Shown here: positions 1 to 12,600 of the stretch, in pieces
Position numbering within the stretch: position 1 is the stretch's first letter
Layout of the letters: each line of letters opens with the position of its first letter
Source of the DNA: Mactra quadrangularis
Taxonomy: Eukaryota; Mollusca; Bivalvia; Venerida; Mactridae
Reading direction: 5' to 3'
DNA length: 64,000 nucleotides
Assembly: GCA_025267735.1 (NCBI GenBank)
Contig: CM046311.1
Coordinates: 23,334,020-23,398,019, forward strand
Translations under genes and position numbers: made by a program
Notes under the pieces: generated by a model
Seen by the model: the letters and a program-made list of their open reading frames with translations, nothing else
What the model was told of the DNA's origin: nothing
The model's database searches: none

Positions 1-577
1 CTTTGTTGAATTCTACCAGGAATCGTCATTCTCTAGAGGCTGGCAATATGTTCCTTTACAAAGGAAATAAATTTTCAAAATTTATAGAATGCATTATATG
101 TCCTGGATAGCTGGATTTTAACCATTGGACCTGTTTTGGTAACAGATGGCGGGTTTAGGGCCAAACAATCGTAACTCTATATAAGAAAAGAGCGAGTTAC
201 ATCTGTTTTGAGCTAAACCAGCAACTGGGGGGAGTCTGAAGCTACTTTTATTGTTAAATTGATAATAATAGTTTAATAAAACAATATTTTTATATTTAAA
301 TCAGTGTTTAATAATATTGCTTTGAATGACTTATTCATACTTTTTATTCAATTTGTGTAGTAAATGAAATTGAAAATATTATTCAATTCATTTAATGAAC
401 TTGTTGAAAATATCTTGCTTCTTTCAAGTTTGATAACACTTGAAAATAAATTCCTTTACTGTACAGAATCTTGCAATTTGATTATAAATTTACTTTTGAA
501 CTCTACTGTAGTGATTTTAGTATGTAACATTATTATTTCTGTAATTTGTCATTTATGTTTTATGTTTATTTTCACAG
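1..577. other. Intron of gene 1 (partial)
   Basis: AT-rich intronic sequence left of the first visible exon. It holds one short hairpin MITE (152-219). No AK P-loop exon is present, so the kinase N-terminal half is outside the window. An open frame at 364-621 merely runs into the real exon in another frame. Confidence 0.6.
152..219. repeat. Short palindromic MITE, TTAGCGCAAA family copy 1
   Basis: 68-bp inverted repeat: the left arm ends CGTAACTC and the right arm starts GAGTTAC, with AT-rich sequence between. Sister copies are at 1739-1807 and 4138-4204. Confidence 0.7.
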
Positions 578-691
578 GATGTTACAATAGATTTATTAAA
601 AGAACAGCTCAACAAACATAGTTCAGCTAAAGCTTTCATTATAGAAGGTTTCCCCAGGGATAAAAGTCAGGTTGAATCATTTAATAAAAAT
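578..691 (+). CDS. AK5: Gene 1 exon: AK core helix and IEGFPRD segment
   Basis: 114 nt, 38 codons, phase 0 at both ends, between TTTTCACAG and GTAAGT. It reads DVTIDLLKEQL, then AFIIEGFPRDKSQ, the equivalent of the [10 protein letters not shown] block of AK1. Homologous to the 117-nt exons at 51949 and 59688, one codon shorter. Confidence 0.88.
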
Positions 692-3600
692 GTAAGTAGA
701 TAATACAGTGTTCTTTTATAGTTGTCTTTGTATGGTTTCAAATGTATATTGGAAAATATTACATCATTTGCATAATTCAGTTTTATTCTAAAGTGATACA
801 TTGTCAGTCAGTTATCCCACGATACATTACTCTGCTTATGCTGCGTTATGTACCATGGGCCATTTGATTAGAAAAATCACATAGTCATGAATAATTAATG
901 AGGCAGTTTCATTGGTTTCGCTAGGAAACCACTGTGGAAAACTAGCCAATCACTAGCACAATTGAAATAACGTTTAAAGGGTTTATATCTAAGGTTTGGT
1001 TTACCATTCAAAATTCAGAATTTTTCTAAAGCCGGTGATGTATGACATTTTTATTTTAACTCGCAAATTTTCACTTGTTGAAATAACTGCAAAACCATTA
1101 TTGTCCAAACTAATGAGGCTCAAATCAGCATTGAAACGGTCATATAGATAGACAGCATTAATTAAAGATTCACAGTACAAACATGTTCGATATTCTTTGC
1201 CTATCCCACAATAATTCCCTTGTTCTATGCTTAATATAGTACATGTTCTATGTGGTTTTATATTGCATATATTAATAGTTACTATGTAAGCCATTAAAAT
1301 TTGGAGACAACAAATGAGAGTGATTTTCTTCATTTTTGCTTGTTAAAATAATATCAACTCGCAAAAATTTGCAAGTCGAATTTGTTGTTAAATTCGAGCC
1401 CTGGCTTATTATTATTCATAGTAAAATAAAATAATGAATAATAAAAATATGAACAGTGAGAATACATTGTCTCTAAATTGTTAAGTTTTATTTTACAGAT
1501 TGGTGGCCTTAATTTTGTGATATTATTTGATTGTGAAGAATACTACATGCAGATGAGATTATTAAAACGTGGCCGTGATAGTGGACGTGTTGATGACAAC
1601 CCATCAGCTATCTCTAACAGACTTAACTTCTATAAATATAATACTTTACCTGTGATGAAATATTTTGATGATGCTGGAAAGTTAGTTGTGGTAAGTTGAT
1701 GTTACTTTTATTGTACAGATTTGGTAAAAACTATTCTCGGGTTTAGCGCAAACCAGCCATAACGTATAAGAAAAAAGTGAGGTACGGCCGTTTTTTTACG
1801 CTATACCTGCCAATTGTACTATATGTATTACACATTGATTTTAATTTTGTAATTTTTATTTTAACTTTATAGGTTCCTGTCATGTTAATATTATGTTTTA
1901 TGAAGCAAATGTGGTAGTGAAAAGTGTTCACAGCTTGGCATGTATGGTTAAGTGGCTTTTTAAGTCCATTTTAAGATGTTTGTATTTTTAAGCATTCAGA
2001 GTACAAACTGAACATCATTAAAATAGCATTACTTGTTTGCTTCACTGTACAGTTAATAAAAAGCTTAAGTTCTGATTTAGTATTTATTATGTTTTAATAA
2101 AATGTATCGACATTTGCTAAGATTTCGCTTAAAATATTTCAATATTTAGTCATTCTACTGATAATCAATAGTATAGAATGCTTTCTTTGCCTGAGCTAGA
2201 AAATGTCAATATTATATATCAGAGAGTTTGCTGGGTTTTATCAAACATCAACTTTTTCTGATACTATAAAAATTGTTTGGAAACATATTTGAAGCAGCAA
2301 ATTAGTGATTTGATAATGACAATTTTAGTGCAAATTGACATACAAGTACCATACAAATGATGGTGTTTCAAGTAGTATAAATCTACCCCGTATGTCACAG
2401 TATAGACAATTTTAGATCATTTTTGTGACTTTTATTGTATATTTCTTGCAATCTATAGCCTAGGTCAGTTTGTCCTAAAATATTAAGAATTAATGTTTTG
2501 ACACAATTACTTACACTGAATGGTATTTTGAAATATTGAAAAATCTTAACCAAATTTGTGAACTAGTACCTTTAACTTAAATCAATGCTTTAAGTTTGTA
2601 TGGCTTGAAAACAAAATAAAACTTATTACAAGAAATTTTGATGTTGGTAGTTTAGATGATTCATTTGGAATTGATTTCATCTACAATGAAAAACTTAAGT
2701 GGTATTTGATCAAATAACAGGAGTAATTTGGTTACAGTAGTAAACATATTGTAATTCACTGGCAACCAGAATTTCATTCACAAAAATCATTGGGAAATGA
2801 TCAAACTGTCATGATGAATTCAAAAATATGATGATTTATGTATTATTTCATAAGAGTAAGTGCTACTATAATGGTTATTATGCCAATTTCGTAGATTGTA
2901 TACTAAATAAATAAACATGAATTACCGCTTCATTTATCATGTGCATTGACATAAAATTGTATATGTTTTATGCAAGTTTGTTCCAAACGCATTCTAGATA
3001 CAATATCAATCATGAAATGTATAACTTAATCCAAGGAACGCCTATAAAGGTGTGCATAAGTTAAGTATTAGAATCCAGATTGCGAGAAAAACATCTACAT
3101 TATTAGTTTTAAGACTTAAATTTTTCAAATATCTCGGACAAAACTACATCACTAATATCACTTATCAAACCTATTGGATTAGAAAATAATACCTTGCAAT
3201 CTCTGGGGCTATTATCATGAGGACAGTGTAACATATGATACTATTTACATTACAGAAAGACATAAAAGATGTATGTATATCTAAAACTGTTGTCAGACAT
3301 TAGTATTGTTATTTATTATAAGAAGTAAAATCCTCATTACGAAGACCACCATGAGTTCTGCTTTAGAGAATTCTTTGTTATGAAAAAATTTGTGACATAG
3401 ATTTTAAGAACTTACACTATAAGCCAACTATTCTATTTGTCAATTATCTTCAGTGTTTGAGTGGTTAACCAGGTCGATAGGGCAGTTGGTAGTGGGCGGG
3501 GATTCGGAATCTTGTTTCCCAAGGAGGAAAGGGTTCGGATCCCACCCAGGGAAGTTATACCCTTCCATGAAAATTTGACAATAATGTCAATTTTCTTCTA

Positions 3601-6600
3601 TTAATAAGGTATATGGTGAAGTTTCCAGCCTTGTGGAAGGGTAGTTGAGTACTTGTTACAGACAAGGGTCCAGGAAAGCTAGTTTAGGTGTTCTGTACGT
3701 CGTTATATGACCTATACAATGTGTTGCTGCGGCGTTAAACCCAACAAAAACAAACAAAAATTGAGTGGTTAAGGTCACTGCTTGTAAAGTTTCAATGATA
3801 GGGGGGGGGGGGGGGTCATACATTTTACCCTAGCTATCAACCATGACTGTTCTATGTTATAGAAAGTAAACTGTTGCTTGCTGATGATAATGATTCTAGT
3901 ACTTGGTCTTTACAAGAATGGTGTTAATCTGATCTGTCTTCATTATATACACTGACACTGGTCATTATAAACTAACCCCCAAAAAATAATCCACTAATAA
4001 AACAAACCTCTATCAAACACAGAATATAAAAGATTAGTCTTCTACTTGAGGTGGTCTTTATCTGAGGTTATACTACATTATAACTATTACAATGCTACTG
4101 CTACTTCTTGCATGTCCTGAATGATCAACATTTTGCAGGCTTAGCGCAAAACAGTCGTAACTCAATTAAAAAAAGAGTGAGTTATGACCGTTATGTGCTA
4201 AGACCGTGATTTGTATTTTGTATATCAGTGTGTTTTTGTGTGTTGTAATAAATATTTGCTAGTATAATAGTATAAACAGTATGAGCCATTTGCTCAAAGG
4301 GATCTACATGCTTACCCACAGGGCTCAAATTTAAGAAAAAAATGGACTCGGAAATTTTGAAATGAAAAAGTCACTCAGATTTTTCTCCAAATTTTAAGAG
4401 CATACATAGTTACTACTTTGTATTCATATATGCAATATAAAACATATCTCTTACTTTAACTATAGATAGAACAAGGTAGTTATTATGGTCTATCTGGCTG
4501 TTTAAATGCCTCATCAGTATAGAGAATAATATTTTTGCGGAGATTTCAACTCGCGCAAATTTGCAAGTTTAAATAAAAGTTACTCGCAATTTTCAAAATC
4601 CACTCGTGTTTTGCAATCAGGCAAGCTTAAATTCGAACCCTGCTTAACCAGCCAATTTCTGTTCTCTACCAAAATTTCCATATCTTCAAAACTTGATTGA
4701 CTATGCCTATTTTAAGATGAAACTCTTCAACTGTGAGGCTACATCTTCTGTTTGTGAATAAACTGATATTTTGTCCTGGAAACTTGTTTTTTATGATAGC
4801 ATGCCCCTTGCTTAACTTTTAAAGAAGTTCTTTGCTCATGAATGAAAGAAATAGGATGGTGATACCCTAATATTTTGGTTTTTAGCATCCTTGCTTATCT
4901 CCCTTTGGTTGCTTTCTAAAGTGATTGTTATATAAACTTTCTAGAGTAATTCTTAAATCGCATGCTTTTTGTACAATAAGAAATAACCATGTCCAATAAT
5001 GCTTTTAGTAGAACACAATATTTCATTTGCTTGATATGGTGCGTCTATGAGCGTAGTCTAGTAGATACATATTGCCACTATTGTCAAACTTGTAAACTGT
5101 TTAGAGTTATAATATAGCTTTTAGTTTTACTAAAATGTGACTAAAAGCAATAACATTAAAATACTGTAACATAATATCATCATATATCATCACATCATCG
5201 GCAACTACAGTACTTTTTTCTGTTACACTTCATACAATGTATGTACCATGGGCAATTTGACTGGCAAAATCTTGTTTTCATGAATGCGCTCAAGGAAGGG
5301 GCGACCTTTCTTCTTTCAATGAAATTGCATGTTACAAATACTCTTCAATAAGAATGATGTCATACAGGGATTTTCTTACTTAAATTGAAACCACACCCAC
5401 ATGTTTATTTTCTCATTTTGAATGGTAAACCAAACCTTAGATATAAAACATGATTTTATTGGCTAGTTTTCCGCTGTGGCTTCCTTGCGATACCAATGAA
5501 ACTGCCTCATTAGTTATTCATGATTTCAAGATTTTCCTAACGAAATGGCCCACAGAACATAAAGCAGCATAGCGGAGTGATGTATCTTGGGATAACCGAT
5601 GATGATATTATCCTTTTATCAATGAATGGTGAACACTATATTTGATGTAAGCATTTGTAATAGATTGTATTTTGTCAATAGTCATTATCATTTGGTCATA
5701 GTCGTAACTGAACCAATCGTGTATGAAGAATAAATGTTGTTTCATCGCATGTTTGTCTTAATGTACATGTAATTTGTAAAACTGAAATTGTTAATCACAA
5801 ATATTTTACTGAGACTTAATTTCTCTGATTGATTTTTAACAAAAAATTTGAATGTACATGTAAATGTTGAATATCTATTAATAATTTGGATCTCAAATGT
5901 ATTTGTTACTGTCATTGCTGCACATACAATGTACTTACTTGCTTGTCCAAGTAAACTGTGTCTTGGGTGACAAATTTCTGCTTATTGTGCATTCAAAGTA
6001 ACTTGTTCAAACAATTAACTGAATGTATCAACCCCAAGTCATATTTGCTTTCTTAAGGCAAAATAATCTAAATTAGCTTTCTAGTTAAAAACTAGTACAT
6101 GCGACCCAATAAAAATAAATGGTCAAAGCATGAGACAAACCCTTAACCTTACAAGTCATAAGTACACATACTATCATGTCCCATAATAGTTAGCTTAAGG
6201 GTGTACATGTACAAGTGCAGTATTATAACTATGCAACAATAGGTAAGTACAAAAATTATAAAGCCGTGGCTGTGGCGTAGTGGTTATCATGTCTGACTTC
6301 GAATCCGGAGATTGTGAGTTCGAGCTCAGTCATGGTAAGTCATACCCTTTACATGAGTTGTTGGCCTCGTGATTGGGTAAGTTAGTACTGTTGATAGAAA
6401 AGTGTCCAGGAAACCTATAGTAGGAAGAGCTGGCCGTCGTATATATGACCTAAATATGTGTTGAATACGAGGTTAAAAAAAAGAAAAAAAAATTATAATA
6501 ATTTCTGATATTATTTCAGTTGGATGCAGATAGAGATATAGATACCATGTTCTATGAGATCAGTCAGATGTTTGACTTTGCATTCTTTGGAAGAAAGCCA

Positions 6601-9600
6601 GGGGATGGTGATAAGGTAGGAAAATGTTTGCTTTTATTTTGACTGTATGGCCATTGTAAAAGATGTTTGCTCATTTTGATTACTGTACATTTAGCCGGAT
6701 TTTGTTTTGTAATTTTTCATTGGTACATTCATTTAACAGGATGATCTCATTAAAATTTCAAAAAACATGTAATGTAAAAGTACATGAAAAAACCCTCCAA
6801 AAATGGCATCTTTGATGATTCCCCTTGTCAACAAATTTTGCCTGCATCCCAATGAAAAAAACCTTCCTAAAAACACAGCTAAAATGAGCTGTGATTCACA
6901 ATGAATGTTGCAAAAATTTGAAGTTTGATTAATTTTTATCACTAATTATATGCCTTTTGGAGATGAAACATTTTACATGATCACCCATTGCATAGTCAGA
7001 CGGGGTTTGTTTAGAGTTTAGTAACTTTGTGAATGACTTCAAACTTTCTATGCATGTGCATTGTAATTAGTAGAAATACAGAGGACAAGAACCGTAACAC
7101 CACCTAGTCCAATTTTAGAGTTACTGCCCAACCCTTTGCAACCAAAGGCCCCCAAAAAGTTGTTAAGATTGTACTCTAAAGCTGTTTTTACTTGCTACAA
7201 ACATGCGTTGAGAAATCAATATGAAATATGCCTTTGGTTGTTGATTTTCGTTATTGTTTCTTCATAATGAGCAAACATTTCTAACATATTGGCGTTTTGT
7301 ACATGTACAATTTGTATAATGATGTTTATAAAAGTTTGATGTGTAAATGCTTCATGTGCTTAATTGTTTATTGTTTTATGTTGCTGCTCTCTGAGTGATG
7401 TGATAATGCTACCCTTACTAATATATATAATATATATATATATAGTATGATGATTTAATGTTTGAATATACAGTATGAATGACTTATAATGACTATAATT
7501 ATAGACTTGTGCTAAATGTATAGAACTAAATAAAATTACCATTTTATTACTATTAAAGTCCACTCATAGTGCCAAGTCTAAGGATTCCAAATATAATGAA
7601 GAGTCAATAGCAGCTTTACGAATAAAGGCGGCATTTGAAGGTGGTAGAAAGCGGCAACAAAAAGTGTTAAAACAAGGTGCCGTTTATTCTGCAAGCAGTG
7701 AAAGGGGATCAGAAAAGGAAGCTCTAGAAACTTCAGATATAAAAGATGACAAAAATATAAATAAGGTTAATTAAAATTCACAAAGTTTGAAGTGGTTGTT
7801 GTGAAGGGTTCATAGGCTTAAAAATATTTGAGAATGTTTTGAAAAAATGTATTGGAGGCTGGTATTGCATTGTAAATAATTATTTTTTTAAATATTACAC
7901 TATAGCTTTAAGACCAGATTTGGTCAGCCAGCATTATTGGAGACTTGATCATTTTATCCTTCAATTAAAATGTGGATAAAATTCTTGTGAAATGATCAAA
8001 TTTGGGAAGGTGGCACTTGTGAATTAGTTTGTTTCTTTTTAACTCAGCTATAAGAAGAATGGTGGGGCTATCTAACTAAGTTGTGCATTGGTTGAGCAGT
8101 ACTCCACTTTGTTTGATTTTGTAGTTGGGTTTAATACTTATTTGTCAATGTGATAACTTTGCAGAATGCTCTAATACTTGGTATGCTTTTTTTTGCAATG
8201 AGTGGACAAGAACCAGAAAAGAAAAATGCCCAGTTCTTGATTTGTTTTATTTCATTATCATTATTTCTTTGAGCAATTATTGTCTAGAGCATTACTTTGT
8301 CACCTTATGGCAGAATGACTTGAAACTTGATGTACATGATTATTGTGGATTGCCACTCAGGGAAGAACATAGCACAAGAACTGTAACTCTGCCAAGTCCA
8401 ATTTTGTAGTTACTGCCCTTTGGTTGATTTTTGTTATTGTTTCATCATAATGAACAAACATTGATTAACGTTTTGGCTATACATGTTTAAGGATGTTTAC
8501 AATAGTTTGTTTGGTCTGGATTATCTGCCCCTTACCACTATCATTATTGGGTCAGGCAAAGCACAATATTGGTTGTGCCCTTAGTTATTACTCAGATAAA
8601 AAAAGTTAATGTTTTCTTAATTTTACATGATCATTTGCTGATGATAGTAACTTTGGTAGGAGTTCAGTAATACATAGGTCATTCAAAGGTAATTTTTCTG
8701 ATTGCACTTATATTCAGCGAACAATTAATCAAAAACCATGACTGCAAAGTGAATACAATTCAGACATGGATTAGTTTTGATTGAATTTCAGATACTTTAT
8801 TTAGCATAAATGTAACTGAACAACTAAAAAGGTATCTACTCTAATTCTTGTACAATGATCCTTGATTTAAGCCTGTGAAGTGAGAATTGTTCATTTGAAA
8901 ACATAATTATCTAATACCTAATACATTACATCTGGGGCTGCCACTATCATGCTTTGCCTGACATGCTATTACCTGTCAAAGTACGACTGAGAACCAGACA
9001 ATAGTTTGATGTGTAAATGCTTCATGTGTTTAATCAGGGAAAGATAACTGACAAAAGTCCCTAATTGTTTTAAATTGCTGCTCTGAGTGATGTGATAATG
9101 CTACCCTTTCTAATACAGTAAAAGTTCATTCTCTCGAACACCACCAGCTCGAATTAATTGCCTGAGTCGAACACATTGTCTGGCACCGATCAATTTCCCT
9201 TCTATATTTATATTAAACAACCTCTTCTGGGTCGAACAGGACAGGGTCGAACTCTCGAACCAATTTCACGGTCCCGTGGTTTACAAATACACTATAATAC
9301 TATTGTATCTCTCGAACAATAGATTTTCACACATCAGCGACAAAGGTCTGACCGTAGGTATTGTTTATGACGCGTGATAATAACACGGCGTGAAAATCGC
9401 TCAACATTAAATTTGTTAATTGATTTTATTTGTCAAAACATTTTGTTGTGTGATCACATTGTCGCACAAAAATGCTTAACAATAGAGTTGTTTGTAGATT
9501 GCACATTGTTGACGGACACAAGTGTCATGGTATCATTATAAATCAAGAATAAAACGAGTCTCTAAGGCCTCACTAAAACAAATGAATTAGCACGCAGTGC

Positions 9601-12600
9601 TTCTTTTATGTTTCGAGGTAAAATAAAATTATGTAAACAATATTTGATTAATTTTTATTATCTTTTTTCAAATTATATTCCTTATTTACAGTAAAGCCGT
9701 GTAATATACAAGCTCTTAATACAACAACAAGAAATAAAAGAAATAAGTAGAATCTAGTGCACAACTAGTGTATCACAACGAACCATTCTTAATGAAACAC
9801 ATAACATGGACGTTCATCTCATATACTACTACTAACCCAAATCATAATAATGTTCATAAATGCATATCTAACGAACAACAAATAAGTAATAAGCAAATTA
9901 ATTTGCGGTTTGTACTGACTACGTTCACAAGACACTTGAACGAACCGTGGGTTCGGGATTTATATTAAACCAAGGGAGATAACGAATAAAAACAATTTAA
10001 AAACAAAGGGAAGTAATAACGTCGAACTCGGACGAATGTCGGCCAGGTCGAACACCTGCCTGTCTCGAATTTTCTTCAAAGTCCCTTCCAGTTCGAGCCA
10101 GCGAACTTTTACTGTACATGTTTTATATTTTTGTGATATTGAAATATACAGTATTCATTAGTGCTGCAACGATTCACAGGAAAGTCGATTCGATGCGATT
10201 CAATACTTTTTCTTTCGATTCGATTTTTTTCGATTCGATTCATTTATTAATTTAATTTACTTAAAATATGCATTTATACATTAATTTGAGCTTAAAACGA
10301 AATAACATGGACTAACTAAAAGTGTTACTGAAATTTGATAAAACGAAACTCAAAAATCTGCTAAATTAATATTTGCTTTTTTCAAGTACGAAATGGTTTG
10401 GGTACGAATGTAAAGTTCGCGAAAATGTATTGTAATTGTAATTTCGACTAAAAAAGTATAAACAGCATGGAGCATAAATTGTAGAAAGATGCAGTTCTTG
10501 ATATACTACTGTACATTTAACATAAACCTACGCTTTGTAGGCAAATATATTGAAATTTGAATTATCTAACATCAAAACTTGACCGGTAAAATTCAATCAC
10601 ACCGACCCAATTTGCGTAGCGTTGGGGCATATACTGTAAATAAATTTTTGGAACAGAGTTTCCATGCTACTTAAATCGTAATGGAAACTTTAGAGAAATG
10701 TAACAAAGTTAACCCCAGTTTCACTGTCAACGTACTTTGTCTTTTAGGTGAGCCTCTGCTTTTATCGTTATAACTTATGTAAACATGAAAGTCAGTATCG
10801 AATCGAAACTCGCGGGTCCCGAATCGAAATCGAATCGGCGCCCTTGCAATCGAGTTTCGATGTATCGAATCGAATCGTTGCAGCCCTAGTATTCATGACT
10901 AAATGTATGCTATTGCTAAATGTATAGAATTTTATCAAAAGACATTTTATTACTATTAAAGTCCACTCATAGTGCCAAGTCTAAGGATTCCAAATATAAT
11001 GAAGAGTCAATAGCAGCTTTACGAATAAAGGCGGCATTTGAAGGTGGTAGAAAGCGGCAACAAAAAGTGTTAAAACAAGGTGCCGTATATTCTGCAAGCA
11101 GTGAAAGGGGATCACAAAAGGAAGCTCTAGAAACTTCAGATATAAAAGATGACAAAAATATAAATAAGGTTAATTAAAATTCACAAAGTTTGAAGTGGTT
11201 GTTGTGAAGGGTTCATAGGCTTAAAATATTTAAGAATGTTTTGAAAAATGTATTGGAAACTGGTATTGCATTGCAAATAAAGAATTTTGTGAAGGTCACA
11301 CTGTAGCTTGAAGACCAAATTTGGTCAGTCAACATTATTAGAGACTTGATCATTTTCTCTTGCAATTTAAATGAAGATAACAAGCCTGAGAAGTGATCAT
11401 TTTTTGGAAGGTGGCACTTGTGAATTATTTGGCGTTTTTTTTCTCCTATTTTAAAAACAGTTGAAACTGTTATTTATTATGGTATATATACATGGTATGT
11501 TTAGGGTAGATCTGTTAGATAGATAGTTGGTGTTGTATATTAAGATACAATGTAGAATGTAAACTGATTGTCAACATTAACCTGATGTAGTGATTACATT
11601 ATTATAGTAATTTTAGTCAAACAATGTATCATCATCGTAAAAAGTGTCTGTTCTCGGTCAATTTGATTAAAACCCGATCTAAAATTTTCTACTCACCTAC
11701 TATTTAGATCTGGCTGTTTTCTTACAAGGGTCAATTCAGGTGACCTTTTCTCATTATGATATTCATGACAAAATCATTATGTTTAGTAACTTGTTTACAT
11801 CGTCTACATCACACAATTTAAAATGAGCTGTCCAATTGCAGTCTGTGAATAGTACCGCTGTCAAAATAGCTCGCAAACCTAGGTATAAAAATAGAAATTA
11901 CGAAATCAAAATGCTATTAATAGTGTTTCGTCTAGATGAAAGCTTCCCATTAATTGGTCGACATACAGGTCATCTCAACGTGACCCCCCCATGCAAACCT
12001 TTGAGATCCTATACATCAACACTCTACAGGATATCTGTTTAGGGATATTAAAATAAAATTGACAAAAAACCAAATGACTTGAATACAGATCAAGTATCTG
12101 GTCAATGTTGACAAACAGTAATCTTGATATCTGTAATTAGATAATTATATGTTTTCAAATGATATCATTTTGATTTATTTATTTGAATATTTTAAATATA
12201 TGTCAGTCTCTAGATGAGGACAATACAAAGGCTCTTGCAGCTGGAAAAATTCAAGCAAGTTTCCGTGGATACCAAGTCAGAAAAGATTTGAAATCTAAAA
12301 CAGAGAAAACTGACTCTGAGGTTCCTGTCATCATTTAACCTGTTTCCTCCCACTTGTAGAATAGTTCATATTTGGTCATAATGAATTCAATACCTTGATT
12401 ATCATCCACTGGGGTTCCAAACTTACTACTCTGGTTAGTGCCATCCACTTATAGCTTTAAATTAATTTTGATAAACATAGGCTTACAGACAGAAATTCTC
12501 ATTTTTTTTTATTGCTGGAAACTATTTATATTTTGAAACTTTTAAATGACTTTTGTATAAAACAGGAATTCTTCTGTACTCCATTTATATTTGAAAATAT

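Larger units (their letters stand above)
1691..6519. other. Intron of gene 1
   Basis: 4.8-kb intron containing a palindromic MITE (1739, 4138), a SINE (3469-3760), a run of 15 G (3801-3815), a hAT-like element (4319-4642), an inverted copy of the ATGGGCCATTTG repeat (5196-5606) and a second SINE type against the downstream exon (6262-6487). The rest (for example 1810-3450) is unremarkable AT-rich sequence in which I see nothing. Confidence 0.7.
7775..10961. other. Intron of gene 1, second duplicated block with insertions
   Basis: 7775-7970 resembles 11178-11360 (the sequence after both exon copies). From about 8368 the sequence repeats 7076-7558 but is interrupted by four insertions: 8510-8998, 9035-9061, 9116-10114 and 10159-10888. 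The open frame 8125-8409 has no recognisable product. Confidence 0.7.
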
